This document shows positions 43,367 to 51,265 of a stretch of DNA of 64,000 nucleotides, piece by piece. Every line of letters begins with the position of its first letter. Within the stretch, counting starts at the first letter, position 1. The notes beneath the pieces were generated by a model. The model was not told where the DNA came from. It did no database searches and was given only the letters and a program-made list of their open reading frames with translations. Source of the stretch: Paraburkholderia bryophila (GTDB taxonomy: Bacteria > Pseudomonadota > Gammaproteobacteria > Burkholderiales > Burkholderiaceae); contig NZ_JACCAS010000002.1 in NCBI RefSeq assembly GCF_013409255.1, positions 124,001 through 188,000 of the forward strand, read 5' to 3'. Made by a program: the position numbers and the translations under genes.

Positions 43367-44797
43367 ATGACTACCAGCACGCCTGTCGACACTGAACGCA
43401 CCGTTCTGTACGTGTCCAATACGCCGGATCACAAGCTCGCGGATTTCCTCGCGGCGTCCGGCTGGCAAGCTGTGCATGCTAAAAGCACGGCGATCGCCGA
43501 ACGGCTGATCGAGCGCGGCAACATCAAGGTCGGGCTCGTCGAACTGCCCGGCGACTGCACGTCGCAGCATCTGTCCGCGCTGGCCTCGTGCATGCGGCGC
43601 GTCGAAACCAATTGGGTCGCCCAGATTGCGCCGGGCCAGGCGGAAAACGAACTGGTCAGCCGCTTCATCCTCGACTATTGCTTCGACTTCGTGACCAGGC
43701 CGTGGCTGAACGACCGGCTCGTGTTCGCGCTCGGCCATGCGCACGGCCTCTCCAGTCTGCGGCATACCCAGGTCGTCCCCGAGCCGTCGCTCGGCCGGCA
43801 CGGCATGGTCGGACAATGCGAAGCGATGCAGCAGTTGTACCGGCGCATCGACAAATGCGGCGTGACCGACGCCCCGGTCTTCGTGGCCGGTGAATCGGGC
43901 ACCGGCAAGGAACTCACCGCGCGGGCCATTCACGATCGCTCGCCGCGCGCGGGGCGCGCGTTCGTCGCGATCAATTGCGCGGCGATTCCGCCGAGCCTGC
44001 TGCAAGCCGAACTGTTCGGCCACGAGCGCGGCGCGTTCACCGGCGCATTGCAGCGCAAGATCGGCCGGATCGAAGGCGCGCACGACGGCACCCTGTTTCT
44101 CGACGAAATCGGCGATATGCCGCATGAATGCCAGGCGGTGCTGTTGCGCTTCCTGCAGGAAGGCACCATTGAACGGCTGGGCGGCAACGGCCCGATTCAT
44201 GTCGACGTGCGGGTCATTTCGGCGACCCACGTGGATCTCGACAAAGCGGTCGAAGACGGCCGCTTCCGCTCCGACCTGTATCACCGCTTATGCGTGCTGC
44301 GTCTGATCGAACCGCCGCTGCGCGAGCGCGGCGGCGACATCAAGCTGCTCGCCAATTACGCGCTCAGCATGTACAAGCAGGACGGCGCGCGCAAACTGCG
44401 CGGGCTCTCCAGCGACGCGATCGTCGCGATGTCGAACTATCCGTGGCCGGGCAACGTGCGCGAGCTGATCAATTGCGTGCGTCGCGCGGTCGTGATGAGC
44501 GAAGGCCGTTTCATCACGGCGAGCGATCTCGGCTTGCCGGAAGCGGACAACGGCCCGGCGGTGACGCTCGCCGAAATCCGCAGCAAGGCCGAGAAAGACG
44601 CGATCGAACATGCGCTGCAGCGGCATGGCTACAAGCTGTCCGAAGCGGCGGCCGAACTCGGTATTTCGCGGGCCACGCTGTATCGGCTGATGCATGCGAA
44701 CCGGTTGCATCAGGAACCGGCGGCCGGGCGCGCGTCGGGTGCGGGCGGTGCGGATGCCGACGACGAGGCCGAGCGGCAGACGAGTTCGATGGTTTGA
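43367..44797 (+). CDS. Sigma-54 activator, VpsR/FleQ-like, with atypical receiver domain
   Basis: The 476-residue regulator has an N-terminal receiver-like domain (1-120), an AAA+ domain with GESGTGKE, the RGAFTGA sigma-54 loop and LFLDEIGD, and a Fis-type HTH near the C-terminus (LSEAAAELGISRATLYRLM). The position at the end of the third strand, where a receiver carries the phosphorylated Asp, is Glu59 (VGLVELPGD), so normal phosphorylation is unlikely. This recalls VpsR and the exopolysaccharide activators of Burkholderia, which respond to c-di-GMP. It may control polysaccharide or the nearby tadZ unit. A downstream hairpin with T7 ends the gene. Confidence 0.87.
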   Translation: MTTSTPVDTERTVLYVSNTPDHKLADFLAASGWQAVHAKSTAIAERLIERGNIKVGLVELPGDCTSQHLSALASCMRRVETNWVAQIAPGQAENELVSRFILDYCFDFVTRPWLNDRLVFALGHAHGLSSLRHTQVVPEPSLGRHGMVGQCEAMQQLYRRIDKCGVTDAPVFVAGESGTGKELTARAIHDRSPRAGRAFVAINCAAIPPSLLQAELFGHERGAFTGALQRKIGRIEGAHDGTLFLDEIGDMPHECQAVLLRFLQEGTIERLGGNGPIHVDVRVISATHVDLDKAVEDGRFRSDLYHRLCVLRLIEPPLRERGGDIKLLANYALSMYKQDGARKLRGLSSDAIVAMSNYPWPGNVRELINCVRRAVVMSEGRFITASDLGLPEADNGPAVTLAEIRSKAEKDAIEHALQRHGYKLSEAAAELGISRATLYRLMHANRLHQEPAAGRASGAGGADADDEAERQTSSMV

Positions 44798-44798
44798 G

Positions 44799-44829
44799 TG
44801 CGGGCGGGCCTTGAAGGGCCGCTTTTTTT
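44799..44829 (+). terminator. Probable terminator after the sigma-54 activator gene
   Basis: GGCC-TTGAAG-GGCC with flanking GC bases is followed immediately by GCTTTTTTT, one base after the stop codon. The stem is short and imperfect, but the T run and position are good. Confidence 0.55.
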
Positions 44830-44847
44830 GATTGACGGCTGCGGTTG

Positions 44848-44886
44848 TCTCGTCTGTTTGTCTCGTCTGTTTGTCTCGTCTGTTTG
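44848..44886 (+). repeat. Three perfect 13-bp tandem repeats
   Basis: TCTCGTCTGTTTG occurs three times in a row without a mismatch, and a degenerate copy follows. The repeat is non-coding, between the activator terminator and the MFS gene. Confidence 0.85.
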
Positions 44887-45017
44887 TTTCGCCGGCCTCG
44901 CCTGCCTATCTCATCTGCCTGCCGCGCCCGCCCGTCTTCGCCTGCTTGTCATTCGCGCCTTTCCGATGCCCGCCGGCGTTGCTATGCTGAAAGCCGTTCA
45001 TCCAACCCGGTGCGGAC

Positions 45018-46769
45018 TTGGCCGATCAGCAGATTCCGGCGCTCGAGCGCCGTCCCTCCTCCACGCTTCCCGCCCAAGCCAGTCCGTGCGACGCGCTGAC
45101 CATCCGCGCTCAATCGCTCAGCGCCGGCTCGCCCTGCCGACGTAAGAAACTCGCGCTGGCCGCGACCATCCTCGGCTCCAGCATGGCGTTCATCGATGGT
45201 TCCGTGGTCAACGTCGCGTTACCGTCGATCCAGACCGAACTGGGCACGAGCGTAGCGGCGATTCAATGGGTCGTCGACGCGTATCTGCTGTTTCTCGGCG
45301 CGCTGGTGCTGGTGGGCGGCTCGCTCGGCGACAAACTCGGCCGGCGCACGGTGTTTATCACCGGCATCGTGCTGTTCACGCTGGCGTCGATCGGTTGCGG
45401 CCTCGCGCCCGGCGCCGCCGCGCTGATCGCGGCGCGCGCCGTGCAAGGCGTGGGCGCGGCGCTGCTGGTGCCGAGCAGCCTGGCGATCATCGGCACGGTG
45501 TTCGACGATCGCGAACGCGGTCAGGCGATCGGCACGTGGGCGGGCGTCGGCGCGATCACGTCGGCGCTCGGACCGGTCTCAGGCGGCTGGCTAGTGGATG
45601 CGTTTTCGTGGCGGGCGATCTTTTTCCTGAACGTGCCGATTGCGTGCGCGACGGTTGCGTTGGCGGTGATCGCCGTGCCGGACAGCCGACAGGACGATGC
45701 CGCTGCGGAGGAGCCGGCCGACAGCGCGGCGCGAGTTCCTGCGTCTACGGCGATGAAACTCGACTGGCTGGGCGCGGCCACCGCGACCGTCGGGCTTGCC
45801 GCGCTGACCTATGGCCTGACGCTCGCGTCGGTGCACGGTTTCGGCGACCGCTGGGTGCTGGCCGCGATAGTCGGCGGCTTGCTGGTGATGGGCGCATTCA
45901 TCGCGCTTGAAGCGAGAACGTCGAATCCGATGATGCCGCTCGACGTGTTCCGTTCACGCGATTTCGTCGGCGCCAACCTTGTCACGCTGCTGGTTTACTT
46001 CGGGCTCGGCGGTGCGCTGTTTTTCCTGCCGTTCACGCTGATCCGCGCTTATGGCTACAGCGCGACCCAGGCCGGCGCGGCGTTGCTGCCGGTGCCGGTG
46101 ACGATCGGCCTGTTGTCGCGCTTTACCGGCGGTCTGACGAGCCGTTATGGTGCGCGGGCCTTGCTGACCGTGGGCCCGGTGATCGCCGCAGCCGGTTTCG
46201 CGATGATTGCGTTGCCGTGGGTGCGCGGCGAGTACTGGCGTGGGTTTTTCCCCGCGCTGACGGTGCTTGGCCTCGGCATGACGATCACCGTCGCACCGTT
46301 GACAACGACCGTGATGACCTCGGTCCCGGCGGCACGCACTGGCGTCGCGTCGGGGATCAACAACGCGGTGGCGCGGGTCGCGAGCTTGCTGGCGATCGCG
46401 GTGCTGGGGATCGTGTTCGTGTGGTCGCACGATGCCGCGCTCGATGCTCGGCTCGATGCGTTGCATGTGCCGCGAGCGGAGCGCGAGGCGGCTAGTCTTG
46501 CGCGGAGTGGCGGAGAGGCGGGCGATGGGTCGTCCGGGTCTGTGCCTGCGGCGGGCAAGGCTTCGATTTCGGACTCGGGTCCGCAAGCCCCCTCGGCACA
46601 AACGCAGACCGGCGCGCTGGGCGCGCCTCCCCGAACCGTCGTGGCAGCAGCGCAAGCCGACGCGCTAGGCGCCGCATTACGAGCCGTGGCACTGATGTCG
46701 GCATTGTGCGCACTGATCGGCGCAGCGTTGGCTGCGACGACCATCCAGCGCACGCAGCGCAAGCCTTAG
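45018..46769 (+). CDS. MFS transporter, DHA2 family, with extended C-terminal region
   Basis: The 583-residue exporter has DHA2 signatures: [19 protein letters not shown] in helix 1, [17 protein letters not shown] (motif A), [20 protein letters not shown] (motif B) and [23 protein letters not shown] (motif C). A hydrophilic, low-complexity insert of about 90 residues precedes the last helix. The frame starts at a TTG at 45018 without a clear ribosome binding site, so the true start may lie further in. The substrate is unknown; no regulator or fusion protein is adjacent. Confidence 0.85.
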   Translation: MADQQIPALERRPSSTLPAQASPCDALTIRAQSLSAGSPCRRKKLALAATILGSSMAFIDGSVVNVALPSIQTELGTSVAAIQWVVDAYLLFLGALVLVGGSLGDKLGRRTVFITGIVLFTLASIGCGLAPGAAALIAARAVQGVGAALLVPSSLAIIGTVFDDRERGQAIGTWAGVGAITSALGPVSGGWLVDAFSWRAIFFLNVPIACATVALAVIAVPDSRQDDAAAEEPADSAARVPASTAMKLDWLGAATATVGLAALTYGLTLASVHGFGDRWVLAAIVGGLLVMGAFIALEARTSNPMMPLDVFRSRDFVGANLVTLLVYFGLGGALFFLPFTLIRAYGYSATQAGAALLPVPVTIGLLSRFTGGLTSRYGARALLTVGPVIAAAGFAMIALPWVRGEYWRGFFPALTVLGLGMTITVAPLTTTVMTSVPAARTGVASGINNAVARVASLLAIAVLGIVFVWSHDAALDARLDALHVPRAEREAASLARSGGEAGDGSSGSVPAAGKASISDSGPQAPSAQTQTGALGAPPRTVVAAAQADALGAALRAVALMSALCALIGAALAATTIQRTQRKP

Positions 46770-46957
46770 CGCGTCCGTGGCACTGATCTCGGCGTAGTGC
46801 TCGTTGGCCGGCGCAACGCAGCGCCATAGCACTTACCAACCCGCCGCAAACCCCCGCGTTCGACACTTCACAACACCCTGAAACGTCGCCCCCGCGCCGA
46901 TCTCCATACTCACGTCATGGCAGTCCACACGCCCCTCACTCCACCGGGAGCTTCACC

Positions 46958-47287
46958 ATGACGATCACCTGCTTCATCCGTTACCAGATCGATCCGTTCC
47001 AACGCGACGCCTTCGACGAATACGCGCGCAACTGGGGCCGCATAATTCCGCGCTGCGGCGGTCATCTGGTCGGCTATTTCCTGCCGCACGAGGGCACCAA
47101 CGACATCGCATGGGGCTTGATCGCGTTCGACAGCCTCGCCGCTTACGAAGCCTACCGAGCCAGGCTGCGCGCCGATCCCGAGGCACGCGACAATTTCCAG
47201 TTCGCGCAGACCCGGCGCTTCATTCTGCGTGAAGAGCGAACCTTTACCGAAGTAGTCGACGGCACGTTCGGGGTCGCGCCGCAGTAA
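46958..47287 (+). CDS. NIPSNAP family protein
   Basis: The 109-residue product is a single dimeric alpha/beta barrel domain of NIPSNAP type: [44 protein letters not shown], then [21 protein letters not shown]. The Arg/Gly-His pattern and length are typical. The biochemical role of bacterial NIPSNAP proteins is not established. It appears monocistronic. Confidence 0.85.
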   Translation: MTITCFIRYQIDPFQRDAFDEYARNWGRIIPRCGGHLVGYFLPHEGTNDIAWGLIAFDSLAAYEAYRARLRADPEARDNFQFAQTRRFILREERTFTEVVDGTFGVAPQ

Positions 47288-47309
47288 AGAGGCAAGCGGC
47301 TAAACGCGG

Positions 47310-47341
47310 TATGCGGAGACGGCGCGCACCGTCCCCGCATA
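47310..47341 (+). terminator. Stem-loop after the NIPSNAP gene
   Basis: TATGCGG-A-GACGG, a CGCGCA loop and CCGTC-C-CCGCATA form 12 paired bases with one mismatch, 22 bases after the stop. There is no U tract, so it may be an RNA 3'-end stabiliser rather than an intrinsic terminator. Confidence 0.45.
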
Positions 47342-47398
47342 TCGCGCGCGCCCCTCTGCGCGCCAAAGCCCCAAGACCGTCGACCACCCCTGCGCCGT

Positions 47399-47438
47399 CC
47401 GACAGGCAGGTTTTTTGCTGCCCGTGCTAGCCTGTCGG
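47399..47438. repeat. Inverted repeat upstream of the MscS-family gene
   Basis: CCGACAGGC (47399-47407) and GCCTGTCGG (47430-47438) are perfect complements. Inside them GGCAG and CTGCC can form a competing hairpin with a T6 loop. It lies about 175 bases before the channel gene and could be a leader structure or an operator. Confidence 0.5.
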
Positions 47439-47613
47439 CTACCGCTTGTCGCCCGCCCGGCGTCGACGCCCGCCCAGCTTGCCCGAGGCGGCCAACGACA
47501 CCCGCCGCGAGGAACTTGTATGACCTGAACCGTGTCGGTTCAAGGTCACGCCGCCGAACCGGTCCACGCGTCCCGGCCCAGCCGTCCGCACCTGGAACCC
47601 CGCCTTACACCCT

Positions 47614-50328
47614 ATGCGCAAATTACTACTCGTCTGGTTGGTCCTCCTTTTCATCGTCGGTGCGTCGCCGGCCTTTGCCGCCGCGGCGCAACCCGCGCCC
47701 GCCTCGTCGGCCTCCGGTGCCGGCGTCACGCTGACGCCCGAGCAGGCCCGCCAGGCGCTCGCCGTCCTCAACGACCCCAAGCGCCGTGCGCAAGTCGCCG
47801 ACACGCTGCAAGCCATCGCCGCCGCCGGCGCGCTCAGCGCACCACCTGCGGCGTCCAGCGCATCCGCTGCCTCGGCCCCGGCGGCGGCCAGCGCCGCCGC
47901 CCTCGTCCCGACCGCGTTCCAGTCCAACGGACTGGCGTCGCAACTGGCTCGCCAGGGCGCGCATTGGGCGATCCATCTCGGCGAATCCCTGCGCGCGTCG
48001 GTCGCTGCGTTGCTCGATACGACGTCGGTGCGCGCATGGTGGAACTGGCAACTGACCAGCCCACAAGCGCGCGCCGTGCTGGGTCACGTCGCGTGGTCGC
48101 TGCTGGCCGCGCTGGTGCCGGCGCTCGTGATCGAATGGCTCGCGCGACGTCTGTTGCGCCGCGCTTATAAAGCGCTCGCCGCCCGCCGCGAACTCGGCAC
48201 GGAAGACGATTCGCCGCAAGCCGGCCTGCCGGTCGACGTAACGCCGCAACCCGCTGACGCGCCGAACGCCGCGCCGCCGCTGCCCGTCATGCCGGTAACG
48301 GACGATGAGGCCAAAGCCGGCGCGGCGGCCGCGACGGCGAGTCCCGCCACCGCGCCATCAGCCCAAGGCAAGCTCGACGAAGCGCAAGGCAAACAACGCG
48401 CCGTGCATCACTGGACGCTGCTGCAGCGTCTGCCGCGCGGACTGTTGACGCTGGTGCTGCGCTTCATCCCGCTCGCGGTGTTCGTCGGCGCGGCCAGCGG
48501 ACTGATGTCGATCGTCACCGACGACGGCACGCCGCAAGATCGCGCGCTCGATTCGCTGATCGACCTCTACGTACTCAGCCGCGTGATCGTGATCGTCAGC
48601 GGCTTTTTCCTGCAGCCGGGCGCGCCGCGTCTGCGTCTGTTGCGCATGAGCGATGCGTGGGCCGCCTTCATGCAGCACTGGATCGTCCGGATCGTCAGCG
48701 TGGTGGCGGCCGGTTCGGCGATCGCGGAGATCGCGCAGTCGCTCGGCCTGAACGACGCGGCGCATCTTGCGCTGATGAAGGTGGTCGCGCTCGCCGGCCA
48801 CGTGATGATCTCGATCCTGATCCTGCAATGCGCGACACCGGTCGGCGAACTGATCCGCCAGCGCTTTGCCGCGCGCGACTCGCTCGCGATGTTCGGCAAC
48901 GCGCTGGCCGACATGTGGGCGTGGCTCTCCGTGTTCGTCGTGATGGCGCTGTGGTTCATCTGGGCGCTCGACGTGCGCAACGGCTATCACGAGTTGCTGC
49001 ATCTCGGCGGCATTTCGCTGGCGGTACTGGTGGGCGCGCGGGTGGCGTCGATCGTGATCTTCGGCGCGTTGGCGCGGCTCTTCAACGTGCAGGACGACGC
49101 CGACAGGTCGCTCGTGCATCGGCACGCTTACCGCTATTACCCGCTGCTGCGGCGCGTGGTGTCGTGGATCATCGGCGTGGTTACCGTACTCGCGCTGCTG
49201 CAGGTGTGGGGCGTCGACGTGATCGATCTGTTCCGCGCCGGCTCGATCGGCCACCGGCTCGCGTCGGCGCTGGTAACGATCGGCGTCGCGGCGGTCGTCG
49301 CGCTGCTGGTGTGGGAAGGCGTCAACGTGTCGGTCGAACAGCGGCTGGAGCGCTGGACCACCAGCGGCGACCTGGTGCGCGCCGCGCGCCTGCGCACCTT
49401 GCTGCCGATGCTGCGCAGCGCGCTGTTCTGCGTGATCGCGCTGGTGGTGGTGCTCACCGGCCTCAGCGAACTCGGCGTGAACATCGGGCCGCTGCTGGCG
49501 GGCGCCAGCATCTTCGGCGTGGCGCTTGGCTTCGGCTCGCAGAAACTGGTGCAGGATTTCATCACCGGCATTTTTCTGTTGATGGAAAACGCGATGCAGG
49601 TCGGCGACTGGGTCACGCTCGCGGGCGTGTCCGGCACGGTCGAATATCTGTCGATCCGCACCGTGCGGCTGCGCGGCGGCGACGGCTCGCTGTACACCGT
49701 GCCGTTCAGTTCGGTATCGACGGTCAACAACACCAATCGCGGGCTCGGCAACGCGGCGGTGAAGGTCAATATCGTGTTCGGCGAGGACGTCGATCTCGCG
49801 ATCGATACGCTCAAGGCAATCGGCGCCGCGCTGCGTGAAGACGAGAAATTCAAGGACGGGATCCTGTCCGACTTCAGCTTCTGGGGCGTCGATGGGCTGG
49901 ATGGGTCGGCGGTCACGCTGGCCGGCCAGATTCAGTGCCGCGACAGCGCGCGCTGGGGCGTGCAGCGCGAATTCAACCGACGCATTCTGAACCGCTTCAG
50001 CGAACTGGGCATCGCGATCGCGAATCCGCAGCGCCATCTGCTGACGTGGGACCCGGAGAGCGTGCCCGCGCAGGTTGAAGCGGGCGATGCGCCGAAGACG
50101 GCGCGGCGGGATGAGCCGTCTTCCGGTGCGGAGGCTGCTGGGGCTGCTGAGGCTGCTGAGGCTGCTGAGGCTGCTGAGACCGCTGAGGCCCTGAAGAAGG
50201 CCCCCGATGCCGATGCCGCCGCACGCAAAGGCGATGCGCCCGTAGAAGATCAGTTGCCTGTCGACCCTAAGCCGGCCGACGGTCCAGGAACGCCAGCAAA
50301 TCCTGGTTCAACCTCTCCGCATGCGTGA
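47614..50328 (+). CDS. Large MscS-family mechanosensitive channel
   Basis: The 904-residue protein has a signal peptide (cut near AFA, 23), an Ala-rich periplasmic region, several membrane helices and the MscS core: pore helix GPLLAGASIFGVALGFGSQKLVQDFITGIFLLMEN with the Gly/Ala packing pattern, then the beta domain (VGDWVTLAGVSGTVEYLSIRTVRLRGGDGSLYTVPFSSV). MscS channels open on hypo-osmotic shock and release solutes. The size is in the range of YbiO/MscM-like proteins. Two low-complexity parts stand out: an Ala/Thr-rich loop near 200-255 and an Ala-Ala-Glu repeat near the C-terminus. Its 3' end overlaps the convergent hydrolase gene by 62 bases. Confidence 0.9.
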   Translation: MRKLLLVWLVLLFIVGASPAFAAAAQPAPASSASGAGVTLTPEQARQALAVLNDPKRRAQVADTLQAIAAAGALSAPPAASSASAASAPAAASAAALVPTAFQSNGLASQLARQGAHWAIHLGESLRASVAALLDTTSVRAWWNWQLTSPQARAVLGHVAWSLLAALVPALVIEWLARRLLRRAYKALAARRELGTEDDSPQAGLPVDVTPQPADAPNAAPPLPVMPVTDDEAKAGAAAATASPATAPSAQGKLDEAQGKQRAVHHWTLLQRLPRGLLTLVLRFIPLAVFVGAASGLMSIVTDDGTPQDRALDSLIDLYVLSRVIVIVSGFFLQPGAPRLRLLRMSDAWAAFMQHWIVRIVSVVAAGSAIAEIAQSLGLNDAAHLALMKVVALAGHVMISILILQCATPVGELIRQRFAARDSLAMFGNALADMWAWLSVFVVMALWFIWALDVRNGYHELLHLGGISLAVLVGARVASIVIFGALARLFNVQDDADRSLVHRHAYRYYPLLRRVVSWIIGVVTVLALLQVWGVDVIDLFRAGSIGHRLASALVTIGVAAVVALLVWEGVNVSVEQRLERWTTSGDLVRAARLRTLLPMLRSALFCVIALVVVLTGLSELGVNIGPLLAGASIFGVALGFGSQKLVQDFITGIFLLMENAMQVGDWVTLAGVSGTVEYLSIRTVRLRGGDGSLYTVPFSSVSTVNNTNRGLGNAAVKVNIVFGEDVDLAIDTLKAIGAALREDEKFKDGILSDFSFWGVDGLDGSAVTLAGQIQCRDSARWGVQREFNRRILNRFSELGIAIANPQRHLLTWDPESVPAQVEAGDAPKTARRDEPSSGAEAAGAAEAAEAAEAAETAEALKKAPDADAAARKGDAPVEDQLPVDPKPADGPGTPANPGSTSPHA
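50131..50187 (+). repeat. 9-bp tandem repeats encoding Ala-Ala-Glu
   Basis: About six copies of a GCTGCTGAG unit, one with a G for A change, encode an Ala-Ala-Glu tract in the cytoplasmic tail of the MscS-family protein. In-frame expansion or contraction is possible. Confidence 0.8.
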
Positions 50329-51118
50329 AGTAAAGACCGTGGGCGGCGTCTTCATAGACGTAGAGTGACGCGCCGGGGATCAGCCGCGCCGTGGGCCGCC
50401 CGGTCAATTCGAGCGGCGCCGACACGTCGCGCTCGCCATGCACCACCAGCGAGGGCACATCGACCCGCTTCAACTCCTCGCGGAAATCGGTGATGGTCTG
50501 CAGATGCGCGAGTTCCAGCATGGCCTGATGCGAGGTCTGCAGCATCATCCGGATCGTCCAGTCGCACGGCGCGCGCGACACGCCCGCGCCGAAGTACGGC
50601 GCCGCATTCGCTTCGATCCAGTCGGGAAACGAGCGACGTAGCGTGGCTCGGCCCTGTTCGAACAACACGCCGTCGATACCGTTCGGGTTGTCGGCGGTTT
50701 TCAGCAGATACGGCGTGGCCGCAGGCGCCACGAACGCAATCCGGGCGATCCGCGACGAGCCGTGCCGCGTCAGATAGCGCACCGCTTCGCCGCTGGCGAT
50801 CGAATGCGTGACCAGCGTGACGTCATGCAGATCGAGCGTGCTCAACACGCTGTTCAGATCGTCGGCCAGGGTATCGAAGTCGTAGCCGCGGCCCGGGTCG
50901 CTCGAACGGCCATGGCCGCGCCGATCGTAAGCGATGCAGCGGCAGTTCAGCCGCGCCAGCGGTTCCATCTGATACGCCCACATGTCCGAATTCAGCGTCC
51001 AACCTGAGAGAAACACGATCGGCGTGCCTTGGCCCCAGTCGCGGTAGAACAGACGCGTGTTGTCGGCCGCGCGGATGGTGTTCGGTTCGTCGGCGAGATG
51101 CGGTGCGGTTGCGTTCAT
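50267..51118 (-). CDS. Alpha/beta hydrolase (haloperoxidase/esterase-like)
   Basis: The 283-residue enzyme has the alpha/beta hydrolase pattern: FLSGWTLNSDMW (oxyanion region), YDRRGHGRSSDP, the nucleophile elbow VTHSIASGE, the acid in VVHGERDVSAP and the catalytic His in EDAAHGLYFTHAERL. It resembles cofactor-free haloperoxidases and arylesterases. The elbow reads T-H-S-I-A rather than the usual G-H-S-x-G, which may alter activity. The ATG at 51118 has GAGG upstream and is preferred to 51166. The substrate is unknown. Its 3' end runs into the MscS gene on the other strand. Confidence 0.85.
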   Translation of the reverse strand: MNATAPHLADEPNTIRAADNTRLFYRDWGQGTPIVFLSGWTLNSDMWAYQMEPLARLNCRCIAYDRRGHGRSSDPGRGYDFDTLADDLNSVLSTLDLHDVTLVTHSIASGEAVRYLTRHGSSRIARIAFVAPAATPYLLKTADNPNGIDGVLFEQGRATLRRSFPDWIEANAAPYFGAGVSRAPCDWTIRMMLQTSHQAMLELAHLQTITDFREELKRVDVPSLVVHGERDVSAPLELTGRPTARLIPGASLYVYEDAAHGLYFTHAERLNQDLLAFLDRRPA

Positions 51119-51265
51119 GGCGGCCTCGTGGTCCGTGGATGGGAATTCGTGATGCGATGGCGTCACTGTGCCGGGCGGCCGGACGCGGGTCGATTACGTG
51201 GGAGGTAAAGAAATTGGCTTCCGGATGCGCTTGCGGGGCGGGCCCGGCGTTTTCGCATCGCGGGT

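Larger units (their letters stand above)
47288..47613 (+). other. Intergenic region with two inverted repeats (326 bp)
   Basis: No gene is supported between the NIPSNAP and MscS genes. The stretch holds a stem-loop at 47310-47341 and a longer inverted repeat at 47399-47438, described separately. Confidence 0.5.

Noticed and set aside
41716..44797. A tad/Flp pilus locus
   Set aside because: Only a TadZ/CpaE-like gene is present; no pilin, prepilin peptidase, TadA or secretin gene was found in the window.
48358..50037. 559-codon minus-strand ORF within the MscS-family gene
   Set aside because: The composition (Arg/His/Asp/Gln-rich) is typical of an antisense shadow and the plus-strand gene has clear MscS motifs.
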